Translations under genes and position numbers: made by a program | Notes under the pieces: generated by a model | Told to the model about the DNA's origin: nothing | What the model saw: only the letters and a program-made list of their open reading frames with translations | Database searches by the model: none | Assembly (NCBI GenBank): GCA_043101845.1 | Contig: JBICHN010000011.1 | Coordinates: forward strand, 1,984,001 to 2,048,000 | From: JBICHN01 sp043101845 | GTDB lineage: Bacteria; Planctomycetota; Phycisphaerae; Phycisphaerales; UBA5793 | DNA length: 64,000 nucleotides | Reading direction: 5' to 3' | Part shown: positions 38,409 to 47,129 of the stretch, piece by piece | How the letters are laid out: the number at the start of each line of letters is the position of its first letter | Numbering within the stretch: position 1 is the first letter of the stretch

Positions 38409-40880
38409 ATGCGATCTCGAGTCCGCGGTCTAACGCTCGTCGGCGCTCTCGGCGCCCTTCTCCTCATGGCCTTCTCCGTGAACGCTCAGCCCGCCGGCTT
38501 TGGCGGCGAGCAGCGAGTCGAGCTCGACGCGGCCTGGCGCGACACCGCCCTCGTCCCGGGCGAGAAAGGCGCCCTCGCCGTCCTCATGCAGATCGCGCCC
38601 GGGTGGCATGTGAACCCCGGGCTCGAAACGAACCGTTCGTCGGAATTCCAGATTCCGAGCCGGATTGTCGTGAATGCACCGGACGGATGGACGGTTGGAA
38701 CGCCGAATTGGGACGAACCCCACGAACTCGACCTGCCGGCCCTGGGTGGCGTCGTGCCCATCTATGAGGGCCAGGTTGTCGCAACGCTCGCCGTTGAGGC
38801 TCCGGACGACACCGAAGCGGGATCGCATGATCTCGAGGTCATCCTTCACTATCAGGCCTGTGACGATTCGATCTGCGAGCCTCCGACCTCGACGACCCGG
38901 ACCATCCGGGTCGAGGTCGCCGACTCGGCCGAGGTGATCGAAGCGAATGCGGCATACTTTCCCGCAATGGACGACGCCGACACGCCGGACGATGGCGTCG
39001 AGCAGCACGCGACGGCGAAGCTGGTCGTTCAGCGGCCGGTCGCGTTCGCGAACGATGTCATCGGCGTCGCGGTGGTCATCGACATCGATCCTCACTGGCA
39101 CATCTACCCGGCCGAGGGCACGGAATGGGAGCCTGACGACTTCATTCCGACTTCGATCGAGCTCGATTTGCCTCCGGGATGGCGCGCCGGCGAAGTCGAA
39201 TGGCCGGAGCCCGAACTCATCACCATGGGCGTGGATGTCGCGGCTGAGGAGTTGCTCGCGTACGAGAATCAGGTCGTCGCGCTGGTTCCGATCGCGCTTC
39301 CCGACGCCGACCGTCTCCCCACCGGTCCGTACGACCTGAGGGTCAAGGTCCATTACATGGCCTGCGCCGATGTGTGCCTGCCGCCCACCTGGACCCGCGC
39401 GCGTGCCACGCTCGAAGTCGCTGAGCCCGGCGCCGAGGTTCCGCCGGTCGCCGCACAGGACGCCGCGTACTTCGACGGATTCGTCCCTCGATTCGACGAC
39501 GCATTACCCGGCGACACCGGGATCGACGACACGAGCGCGCTCGAAATGGAATCATCCTCGACACTCAGTTGGGACGAAGGTCGCTGGTGGCTCGCGCTCG
39601 CTTTCGTGTGGCTCGCGATGGGCTGGATGATCGTGCAGACCTTCCGGATCACCCAACGGGTGAGTTGGCGCGCTGTCGTTTCGCTGGTCGGAATCGTCAC
39701 GATGCTCGGTTGGCTCGGATTCACGCGGGTCATCACGGCGGAATCGGAGGGCTGGCTGCCGTATTCCCACGAAACCGCTGCGCAGGCGCGGGCGGAGGGA
39801 AAGACGGTGATCGTCGACTTCACCGCGAGCTGGTGCATCAACTGCAAGGTGGTCGAGAAGACGGTGCTCAACTCCGCCGAGGTGCGCGAAATTCTCGAGG
39901 ACCCCCGGTATGTCGCGCTCATCGCCGATGTCACGAACGGAACTGGTGAAGGCCAGGAACGCCTCGCGGAACTCGGGGGCGGCGGCATCCCACTACTTAC
40001 GATCGAGCATCCGAACGATGCGGAGCCGATCTCGTTTCGCGGGCTCTACACCCAGGCGCCGGTCGTCGCCGCGCTTCGAGGCGAGACCGCGGAAGTCGGA
40101 GAGGGCTTCGTGTTCGACTTCTTCGGGGCGCGCTTCACGGTTGGTGAGGGGAGTTGGGCGATCGTGCTGCTCATCGCCGCCGTCGCGGGATTCTTCCTGA
40201 ACTTCACCCCGTGCGTCCTGCCCGTGATCCCGATCAAGATTCTCTCGCTTCAGGCGCATGCGAAAGACCCGAGCCGATGTTTCCTCCTCGGTCTGGTGTT
40301 CGGACTCGGGATCGTCGCAATGTTCGCGGTGCTCGGCGTGCTCATCGCCGGACTTGCATTCGGGCTCGATCGCGCGGACTGGGGCGATTTCTTCAAGTAC
40401 TGGTGGGTCAGCCTCGCGATGGGCCTGCTCGTGGGCGCGATGGGCGTCGCCATGCTCGGAGTCTTCTCCGTGCAACTGCCCGGCTTCGTCTACATGTTCA
40501 ACCCGCAAAGCGACAGTGTGCAGGGAAGCTTTCTGATGGGGGTCTTCGCCGCCGTGCTTTCGACTCCGTGCACCGGTCCCCTGCTGGGCGCGACGCTTGT
40601 CTGGGTGGCGGCCCAACCGGCATGGCTCGGATTCACCACGCTCGTCGTGATGGGCGTGGGTATGGCGTTACCGTACATCCTGCTCACCGCGAATCCGAAG
40701 TGGCTCGATCGCATGCCGCGCACCGGTCCGGGAAGTGAATTGGTGAAGCAGGTCATGGGACTGCTGCTGCTTGCGGTCGCCGCGTTCTTCATCGGCACGG
40801 CCTTCACTTCGCTCGGCGTACCCGGAGAGTCGGCCGCGGAGGCGTCGTCGGAGACTGCAGAAGTCCAAGCCGACGCTTGA
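38409..40880 (+). CDS. DsbD-like thiol:disulfide interchange protein with unusual domain order
   Basis: DsbD carries electrons across the inner membrane to reduce exported thiols. The start ATG (38409) follows a strong GGAGGTGA; the frame is open far upstream but there is no protein signature there. The 823 residues comprise a signal peptide, two DsbD N-terminal-like domains each with a Cys pair (Cys 151/156, CDDSIC; Cys 319/323, CADVC), and two membrane helices (about 392-440). A thioredoxin domain with WCINC (476-479) follows, and last the DsbD membrane domain with its two Cys in FTPCVLP (602) and STPCTGP (721). In Escherichia coli the order is N-domain, membrane domain, thioredoxin; here the last two are exchanged and the first is doubled. 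Confidence 0.9.
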   Translation: MRSRVRGLTLVGALGALLLMAFSVNAQPAGFGGEQRVELDAAWRDTALVPGEKGALAVLMQIAPGWHVNPGLETNRSSEFQIPSRIVVNAPDGWTVGTPNWDEPHELDLPALGGVVPIYEGQVVATLAVEAPDDTEAGSHDLEVILHYQACDDSICEPPTSTTRTIRVEVADSAEVIEANAAYFPAMDDADTPDDGVEQHATAKLVVQRPVAFANDVIGVAVVIDIDPHWHIYPAEGTEWEPDDFIPTSIELDLPPGWRAGEVEWPEPELITMGVDVAAEELLAYENQVVALVPIALPDADRLPTGPYDLRVKVHYMACADVCLPPTWTRARATLEVAEPGAEVPPVAAQDAAYFDGFVPRFDDALPGDTGIDDTSALEMESSSTLSWDEGRWWLALAFVWLAMGWMIVQTFRITQRVSWRAVVSLVGIVTMLGWLGFTRVITAESEGWLPYSHETAAQARAEGKTVIVDFTASWCINCKVVEKTVLNSAEVREILEDPRYVALIADVTNGTGEGQERLAELGGGGIPLLTIEHPNDAEPISFRGLYTQAPVVAALRGETAEVGEGFVFDFFGARFTVGEGSWAIVLLIAAVAGFFLNFTPCVLPVIPIKILSLQAHAKDPSRCFLLGLVFGLGIVAMFAVLGVLIAGLAFGLDRADWGDFFKYWWVSLAMGLLVGAMGVAMLGVFSVQLPGFVYMFNPQSDSVQGSFLMGVFAAVLSTPCTGPLLGATLVWVAAQPAWLGFTTLVVMGVGMALPYILLTANPKWLDRMPRTGPGSELVKQVMGLLLLAVAAFFIGTAFTSLGVPGESAAEASSETAEVQADA

Positions 40881-40895
40881 GTGCACCACGACCAT

Positions 40896-41489
40896 TCAGC
40901 TGATCGCCAGCCATATCGCGAGAAAGGCGACGAGATTCAGAAGGGTCGCGGCGAAGGTCACCGCCACGGTGACGAGAAAGATGACCGTGGAGTCATCGGG
41001 CGATCTCGAAGAGATCTCATTCGATGGGGTTCGCACTCCGGCTCGAGCCAGCATCAGCATGGCGAGCACGGCGCCGTAGAACGACGAGAGCAGACACGAT
41101 GACGCCGCGGATCCGAGCGCCGCCGGCGTATCGAGATTCGCCAGCACCCCGACAAAGCCGATTGTCGTCCCGACGAATCCACTCAGCAACGCGAACGCCG
41201 CGATGGTCGTCCGTATCGATCGATCCGTGTCGCCGGTCGCTGTCGATCCGCCGAAGATGGCTCGTCGCGTCGAACCAGGTCCGACGGCGCTGACCGCGAT
41301 CGCAAGTGTCGCAGCGATGACGAAGAGCGCGACGGGGGCGTCGATCAGGGTACCGATGGAGATCTGAGCGATGGCGCCGCACGCGACGAGCATCGCGAGA
41401 AAGAACCCCGCGGCGACGCCTCGGACAAGCGGTCGCCAACGAAGCGTCCCGTGTTCAGACTGGAGCCTCGTCGCGGTCATCGATCTCAT
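40896..41489 (-). CDS. MotA/ExbB-like membrane protein (short)
   Basis: The 197-residue protein has four membrane segments. Its layout recalls MotA-type stator proteins: ISIGTLIDAPVALFVIAATLAIAVSAVG matches the MotA start around helix 2, and GFVGTTIGFVGVLANLDTP followed by SSFYGAVLAMLML matches the paired helices that line the proton path. The large cytoplasmic loop of MotA is reduced to about 30 residues (STRRAIFGGSTATGDTD). The start may be the first or fourth Met. It is convergent with the dsbD-like gene and lies downstream of two glycan genes. There is no MotB, ExbD or TolR partner beside it, so whether it forms a working ion channel is open. Confidence 0.6.
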   Translation of the reverse strand: MRSMTATRLQSEHGTLRWRPLVRGVAAGFFLAMLVACGAIAQISIGTLIDAPVALFVIAATLAIAVSAVGPGSTRRAIFGGSTATGDTDRSIRTTIAAFALLSGFVGTTIGFVGVLANLDTPAALGSAASSCLLSSFYGAVLAMLMLARAGVRTPSNEISSRSPDDSTVIFLVTVAVTFAATLLNLVAFLAIWLAIS

Positions 41490-41532
41490 TATCGACCGAT
41501 TGGCGACCTCGATTCAGCGGGTCCGTGCCGGC

Positions 41533-43968
41533 TTATCCCGACTCCTCCGCCAGGAGTCGTTCGATTCGACGGCGTTCACGATCCGAAAGACGCTTCGCGG
41601 GGTCGAGCCGCAGGTTCTCATCGAGTTCAAGCGTTCGTTCGAACCACTTTCGCGCATCGCTCCTGCGGTCGGCGCGACGCAGGGCCTCGGCGAGCCGAAG
41701 CGCCGACGAAACGCCGTACGGATCCAGTCGCGCGGCCTCTTCGAAATGCGCGACCGCCGCATTGAGCGATCGGGCGTCGCCAAAGAGCTCGTAGGCTCGA
41801 ATCTCGATTTGACCCGCGAGCGCGAAGTCACTCGCCCGAGTCTTTTCCCGCGTAAGGAGCGAATTCACGCTGGCTCGTGCGGTCGAGAGATACGCGGCGC
41901 TCTCATCATCGGCGTCTCGAGCTGCAGCGCGGACCGCGAGGTCGAGTGAGAGTCCCGCCCCTTCACGCGCCGCCGTGCGACTGTTCGCCGTCTCGACGAG
42001 CAACGCCTGGGCGCGGCGCGTTCGATCTTCATCAAAGCGACTCATCGCCAGCTCAATCGAGAATGCGATCCGGTCGACGAGGCGTTCGATTCGCGCCGAA
42101 TCGTTCGCGGCCCGCGCGGACTGAAGCTCCGACAACGCGGCGCCGATCTTTGGATCGAACCCGGCGGCCGAGAGTTGATCGCTCGTTTGACGCCAGAGAG
42201 CAATGAGTTCGGACCATTCGCGCCCGGTGCGACTCGAATCGGCGAGAGACAACCGAATCTCGCCAACTTCGTGAAGCGCCTTCGCCGCGTTCCGGAGTCG
42301 CGTCTGCTCCTGAATGACGGGAGACCATATCAGGATCGCCCACGCGCCAACGGTTAGCGCGCAGGCAACGAGAGTCAGGATCGGCGACGATCGTCTGCTT
42401 CGCTCGGCGATGACCCGTGGCGTCGCGCCTGCGGCGCCGATGCACAGAAGAAGCAACGCGGCGGATCCGGGCTGGGTAAAGGTCGTCTCAATCTGCGCGT
42501 GAACGAGCGCGACCGTGACCGCCGCCCACACCCCCCAGCGCAGAAGCGACCACGAAGTAAAGCGGCCGAGCCACGGCGTCATCACGGCCAGCCCGACAAA
42601 CGCGGCGACACTCAGCGGCCAGAAGAGGATGCGAAAATCGATCGGCATTGATGCGCGATTGACCCACCAGCCGAAAGCGACGACCACGATGCCAATCGCC
42701 CCGGCGCTTCGCCACCAGAAAGACATGGGGGTTGGAGTCCGCGGCCCATCGGCCGTCGGCCCGGTCGACTCCGAGACTTGTTGCGCGCCCGACGGCGCGA
42801 GGTTTCGAATCAACACGACCACCAACGCGATCCATGCGATCGCCGACAGGCCCATTGTGGCAAGCCAGGTGATGAACACACTGTGCGGCGTCGCGACCTC
42901 TTCGGGACTCTCCGGCGGCTTCGCGATCATGTACGCGTCTTTGAATCCGTCCGGCCCGGCGCCGAGCCAGAGGTGGTCGGCGAGGATACGGGCGGCGCCC
43001 TGCCAGTAGTGCCAGCGGAAGAGCAGGCTGTAGCCGTCGGCGGTAAACGCCTCACCGAGCGCCGCCCCGCGCGCGACCACTCCGACGAGGACCGCGATAA
43101 GGAGCGCAAGCGTGATGCGCGCCGTCCAGGGCCGAATACGATTCCGCCAGCCCTTCGGCGCGATCGTGCACGCGGCGAGACCCATGCCGATTACCACTCC
43201 GGCGATGGCGCCTTTGGATCGCGACAGCGCGACGCCGGACATCGCCCCGGCGGCGACGAGCAGAATGAGGCCGATCCAACCGCTCGAGAGCCGACTACGG
43301 GCGCTCGTCACCGTCGCGGCGATCCAGAAGATCGCCAGCGTCGCGAGGACAGATCCATAGACATTCGATAACGCAAACCAGCCCGTCGCTTCATTCTGCT
43401 CGAGTCGACGAATGTACAGTCGCGCCTGCGATGAATCCGGCTCCCATCCGTGCGCAGCGAGGATCTCCGCTTCGTTCGCGCGGAAATTCTCCACGGTCAT
43501 CGGATGCTCGACCGCGAACTGGTACGCCCCCTTCACCACGAGCGGCGCCACCATCGCGCAGACGACCGCGAGAATGGCGATCCGATACCGGTGATCGCGT
43601 CCCAGATGAGCGGCGCCGACCGCGGTCGCCATGGCGGCGAGCCAGCCGGATCCGATCCACGCGTCGTCGGTCGACGACATCGCATGCCAGATCAGCGTCG
43701 GCGCCGGGACCGCGGCAAGTGTGAGAAGCCGCCAGTCGAGCCGACGACGATACCACGACTCCGCCACCAGCACGAGGGTCAGGCCGAGAATCGAGAGCAG
43801 ATCAAGCGAGACGAGCGACGCCGGGCCGAGCCCGTCGAACGGGAACGGGAGCACGCGGGGGTCGGCGGCGAAGTACAGATTCGGGCTGATGACGGCAACG
43901 GACCGGGCCAGCGCCGGAAAGACGAGGAGCATGAACCCGAGCCACCGAATCGCGCCGGGAGGATTCAC
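41533..43968 (-). CDS. O-antigen ligase-family protein with C-terminal TPR-like region
   Basis: A GTG at 43968 overlaps the stop of the upstream wecA-like gene by four bases (GTGA) and is preceded by GGAG, so I use it rather than the longer open frame; it gives 811 residues. About 12 membrane segments lie between residues 5 and 560. The Wzy/WaaL signature is seen in WYWQ-like YSLLFRWHYWQGAARILADH, LWLGAGPDGFKDAYM and HSVFITWLATMGLSAIAW. The last 230 residues are helical and charged, ending in a TPR-like run (LNAAVAHFEEAARLDPYGV; ALRRADRRSDARKWFERTLEL). It is probably a glycan polymerase or ligase whose tail binds partner proteins; that last point is inference. Confidence 0.8.
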   Translation of the reverse strand: MNPPGAIRWLGFMLLVFPALARSVAVISPNLYFAADPRVLPFPFDGLGPASLVSLDLLSILGLTLVLVAESWYRRRLDWRLLTLAAVPAPTLIWHAMSSTDDAWIGSGWLAAMATAVGAAHLGRDHRYRIAILAVVCAMVAPLVVKGAYQFAVEHPMTVENFRANEAEILAAHGWEPDSSQARLYIRRLEQNEATGWFALSNVYGSVLATLAIFWIAATVTSARSRLSSGWIGLILLVAAGAMSGVALSRSKGAIAGVVIGMGLAACTIAPKGWRNRIRPWTARITLALLIAVLVGVVARGAALGEAFTADGYSLLFRWHYWQGAARILADHLWLGAGPDGFKDAYMIAKPPESPEEVATPHSVFITWLATMGLSAIAWIALVVVLIRNLAPSGAQQVSESTGPTADGPRTPTPMSFWWRSAGAIGIVVVAFGWWVNRASMPIDFRILFWPLSVAAFVGLAVMTPWLGRFTSWSLLRWGVWAAVTVALVHAQIETTFTQPGSAALLLLCIGAAGATPRVIAERSRRSSPILTLVACALTVGAWAILIWSPVIQEQTRLRNAAKALHEVGEIRLSLADSSRTGREWSELIALWRQTSDQLSAAGFDPKIGAALSELQSARAANDSARIERLVDRIAFSIELAMSRFDEDRTRRAQALLVETANSRTAAREGAGLSLDLAVRAAARDADDESAAYLSTARASVNSLLTREKTRASDFALAGQIEIRAYELFGDARSLNAAVAHFEEAARLDPYGVSSALRLAEALRRADRRSDARKWFERTLELDENLRLDPAKRLSDRERRRIERLLAEESG

Positions 43969-45311
43969 GGCCGTGTCTCCAAACGGCGGCCACGGCGCGC
44001 GGCATGTTCGTAGATGGCGAGCACGAGCAGAATAACGACGGTCTGGGCGCCGACGAGCGCCGCCTGCCACGGCTCAAGTCGGGCGAGCGCCACCCCGCCG
44101 AGGCCGGTCGCGATGGTGCAGCCGTAAATGATGAGCACGGCCATGCGCTTGCTCAACCCCTGTTCGACCAGCCGGTGCGAGAAGTGCTGCTGGTCACCCA
44201 CCCAGGGTTTGCGTCCCTGGCGCAGACGGATCGTGACCACGGAGAGGAAATCGTACAGAGGGACGGCGAGCACCACGACCGGCATGAAGACGCCGTACCA
44301 ACTCGTGTCCGGCGCCTCACCGAAATAGGTTGTGCGAATCGTAAGAAAGCCAAGCAGAAACCCGATGACGAGCGATCCGCCGTCGCCCATGAAAATCGAC
44401 GCCGGCGGAAAGTTGAACACGAGAAAGCCGAGCGTGGCGCCGACGAGCAACGCGAGCATGCAGGCTACGAACCACTGTCCGTTCAGGAGCGCGGCGACGA
44501 GGAACAGAATTCCGGCGATCGACGCGACGCCGCCCGCGAGCCCGTCCATGTTGTCGAGCATGTTCACCGCGTTCGTCATGACGATGAGCCAGGCGATACT
44601 CACGAGAACCGACGGCCACGGCGCCAGCGGTTCGAGTCCGCCGGCGGTGTCGAGCATCGTGAGCAGGCGACTCTCGAAAAAAAAGACCATGACGAAGGCG
44701 GCGACGATCTGTGCGATCAGCTTTGGCCACGCGCTGAGAGCCCGGCGGTCGTCGACCAGGCCGATGAGATGGAGTGCGAAGAGGCAGCCGAGCAGGACGA
44801 GCAGCATCGGCGTGCGTTCCTGCACGCCGTCGAGATGCGTCGCGAGCGCCTCCGGCGCCTGCTCTCCGGTCAGCATGTTGAGATAGATCACTCCGGCGAG
44901 TGAAGGCAATGCGATCGTCCAGAAGATCGCCACGCCCCCGATGTTCGGCACGGCGCGAATCTCAGCCTTGGTATGGCCATGACTTCCGGCGGTGTCGTAG
45001 CTGCGCATTCGACCGCCCGCCCAGACCAGCGCTGCGGTCAGACTCGTTGAAGCAAGAAACGCCGCGGCGAGCAGGAGCAAGGCGTATTCCGTCATTTCCG
45101 TCGTCTCGAATGAACTCCGGATAACGATGAGCCAGTAAAGGGCGCCGACCAGGAGTGCGACGAGAAAGTCCACTGGGTGGATACGCCAGTCCGTCGTTTC
45201 ACCGGGGCGCTGGCGGCCGAGCCGCCACTGACGACGAACGAACATCGAAAGCACCAGTCCGACCAAAGCCGGAATGAGGATCTCGACGGACTCAAGCGTG
45301 CGCATCGGCAT
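43965..45311 (-). CDS. Undecaprenyl-phosphate sugar-1-phosphate transferase (WecA/TagO-like)
   Basis: The enzyme starts a surface glycan by loading a sugar-1-phosphate onto undecaprenyl phosphate. The 448-residue membrane protein has about 11 hydrophobic segments and the family motifs: GLVDDRRALSAWPKL (DD motif), NAVNMLDNMDGLAGG, FPPASIFMGDGGSLVIGFL, and the cytoplasmic HFSHRLVEQGLSKRMAV with its HxxxH-like carbohydrate-recognition loop. This favours WecA/TagO over MraY of peptidoglycan synthesis, because the neighbours are O-antigen-type genes and not mur genes. It is the first gene of a run with the ligase-like gene and the MotA-like gene. The sugar donor cannot be read. Confidence 0.88.
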   Translation of the reverse strand: MPMRTLESVEILIPALVGLVLSMFVRRQWRLGRQRPGETTDWRIHPVDFLVALLVGALYWLIVIRSSFETTEMTEYALLLLAAAFLASTSLTAALVWAGGRMRSYDTAGSHGHTKAEIRAVPNIGGVAIFWTIALPSLAGVIYLNMLTGEQAPEALATHLDGVQERTPMLLVLLGCLFALHLIGLVDDRRALSAWPKLIAQIVAAFVMVFFFESRLLTMLDTAGGLEPLAPWPSVLVSIAWLIVMTNAVNMLDNMDGLAGGVASIAGILFLVAALLNGQWFVACMLALLVGATLGFLVFNFPPASIFMGDGGSLVIGFLLGFLTIRTTYFGEAPDTSWYGVFMPVVVLAVPLYDFLSVVTIRLRQGRKPWVGDQQHFSHRLVEQGLSKRMAVLIIYGCTIATGLGGVALARLEPWQAALVGAQTVVILLVLAIYEHAARRGRRLETRP

Positions 45312-45344
45312 ATTGGGCGTATGGTAGCGGACTGCGCGACCACC

Positions 45345-47093
45345 TCACCAGCCCGCGGGTTCGCCGCCCTTTCGCGGATCGCTCGCCGCGGAATAGCCGT
45401 CGCCCCGACGGGTGATGACCTGCACCACTCCCACGCCGTCGCGCCGGCGAATCTCGTGACCACGGTCCTCCAGGTACGATCGCGTCTCGTCGTCAACCCA
45501 ACGGTCTTCGAGATACACCGCGTTCGGCGCCCATTGATGATGAAACCGCGGCGCCGCGACCGCGGCCTGCGGATCGTCCACGAAAAGCAGCAGATTGAGT
45601 ACGACCTGCAGCGTCCCGGTGATGATGCGCGGTCCACCCGAAGCGCCGGCCACGAGTTCAACGCGGCCGTCCGCTCCGATCACGATCGTGGGCGACATGC
45701 TCGAGAGCGGACGCTTGCCCGGCGCCGGAAGATTGCGATCGGACTGCGTCAATCCGAAGGCGTTCGGCTGGCCCGGAATCGTAAGAAAATCGTCCATCTC
45801 GTTGTTCAGGATGATTCCATACTCGGGCACGACATTGAGCGAGCCGAACTCGAGGTTGATCGTTTCGGTGCACGCGACGGCGTTGCCCTCGGCGTCGATG
45901 ACCGAGAGATGACTCGTGCCGTGATCATCGCCGGCCGGCGCGCGGCTTCCGTAGTGGTCGAGGTTGAAGGTACGATCGGCGTCGATCCGGGCGGCGAGTT
46001 CGTCGAGGTAAACCGGATCGAGTAGTTTGTCGATCGGGACCGGTGCGAAGGCGTCGTCGGCCAGCCACTCGGCGCGATCGGCGAACGCGTGTTTCATCGC
46101 CTCGATGACGAGATGCGCATACGACGGGCCGTTCCATCGGGCCGAGTTGAGCGCGATCTGATGACGCTCGAGAATACCGAAGATCTGCAGCATCGCGATT
46201 CCACCGCTCGACGGAGGCGGCATGACGAGCACCCGTCGACCAAGAATCTCACCCTCCAGAGGGCGACGCTCCTCGACTTCGTATCGCGCGAGGTCCTCCG
46301 TCGTAAGCGTGTCGGTCGCCTCTTCGATCGCTTCCGCGATGGGTCCGACATAGAACGCCGCCGCCCCATTCTGCGCAATCAAGCGCAGTGTCGCGGCGAG
46401 TTCTGGTTGACGAATGATCTCACCGGCGCGCGGCGAGCCGTCCATGAGGAATCGACCGCAAAACCATTCATACCGTTCGCGACCGATCGATTCGATGAGT
46501 TCCGGTCGCTCGGCGAATCGCTCAACGACCGTCGTCGCGGCGGCGACATAGGCGTCATCGGTCAGGAACCCCTCTTCCGCGGCTCGAATCGCCGGCGCAA
46601 GCACTACGGTTCGATCGAGTCGCCCATAGCTCGCGAGCGCATGCAGGAGTCCGGCGACCGTTCCGGGAACGCCCGACGCGTGTCGGCCGTACCGGCTCGC
46701 TTCGTCGACCCCGAGGTTCGCGTAGTACATCGGTCCGACCATCGAGGGAGCCCGCTCGCGGTAGACGAGCGCCGCCGACCGCGAAGGCACATCGTCGTCG
46801 GCGACGAGGTGAATAACCATGAAACCACCCCCGCCGATCCCGCACGAGAACGGTCGCGTGACCGCGAGCGTGAAGCTCGTCGCGACGGCCGCGTCGATCG
46901 CGTTACCGCCAAGCTTGAGCATTTCAAGACCGGCTTCCGAGGCGATTCGATGATCCGCGGCGACGACTCCGCGGGAGAAAACCCGGCCGGAGTCCGGCTC
47001 GCTATCGGTGATCCGGGATGGGGCTTCGCAACCACCGAGCGCCCCGGCGAGGATGAGGATGACGAATGCAGTCAGCGGGGAGAACTTCATCAT
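45345..47093 (-). CDS. ggt: Gamma-glutamyltransferase lipoprotein
   Basis: Gamma-glutamyltransferase hydrolyses or transfers the gamma-glutamyl group of glutathione and related peptides outside the cytoplasm. The 582-residue precursor begins with a hydrophobic leader ending in LAGALGGC, a lipobox, so it should be lipid-anchored. The large-subunit marks are GGNAIDAAVATSFTLAVTRP, SCGIGGGGFMV, ASGVPGTVAGLLHA and VMPPPSSGGIAMLQ. Self-cleavage occurs before Thr 393 in DDHGTSHLSVID, which becomes the catalytic nucleophile. The small subunit includes NNEMDDF and the GKRPLSSMSPTIV loop. The last 50 residues are slightly basic. It appears to be a single gene, 33 bases upstream of the wecA-like gene but on the same strand. 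Confidence 0.95.
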   Translation of the reverse strand: MMKFSPLTAFVILILAGALGGCEAPSRITDSEPDSGRVFSRGVVAADHRIASEAGLEMLKLGGNAIDAAVATSFTLAVTRPFSCGIGGGGFMVIHLVADDDVPSRSAALVYRERAPSMVGPMYYANLGVDEASRYGRHASGVPGTVAGLLHALASYGRLDRTVVLAPAIRAAEEGFLTDDAYVAAATTVVERFAERPELIESIGRERYEWFCGRFLMDGSPRAGEIIRQPELAATLRLIAQNGAAAFYVGPIAEAIEEATDTLTTEDLARYEVEERRPLEGEILGRRVLVMPPPSSGGIAMLQIFGILERHQIALNSARWNGPSYAHLVIEAMKHAFADRAEWLADDAFAPVPIDKLLDPVYLDELAARIDADRTFNLDHYGSRAPAGDDHGTSHLSVIDAEGNAVACTETINLEFGSLNVVPEYGIILNNEMDDFLTIPGQPNAFGLTQSDRNLPAPGKRPLSSMSPTIVIGADGRVELVAGASGGPRIITGTLQVVLNLLLFVDDPQAAVAAPRFHHQWAPNAVYLEDRWVDDETRSYLEDRGHEIRRRDGVGVVQVITRRGDGYSAASDPRKGGEPAGW

Positions 47094-47129
47094 GCCGGCA
47101 TGGTAGCGAATCGGCGCTGATTGCGCCGC

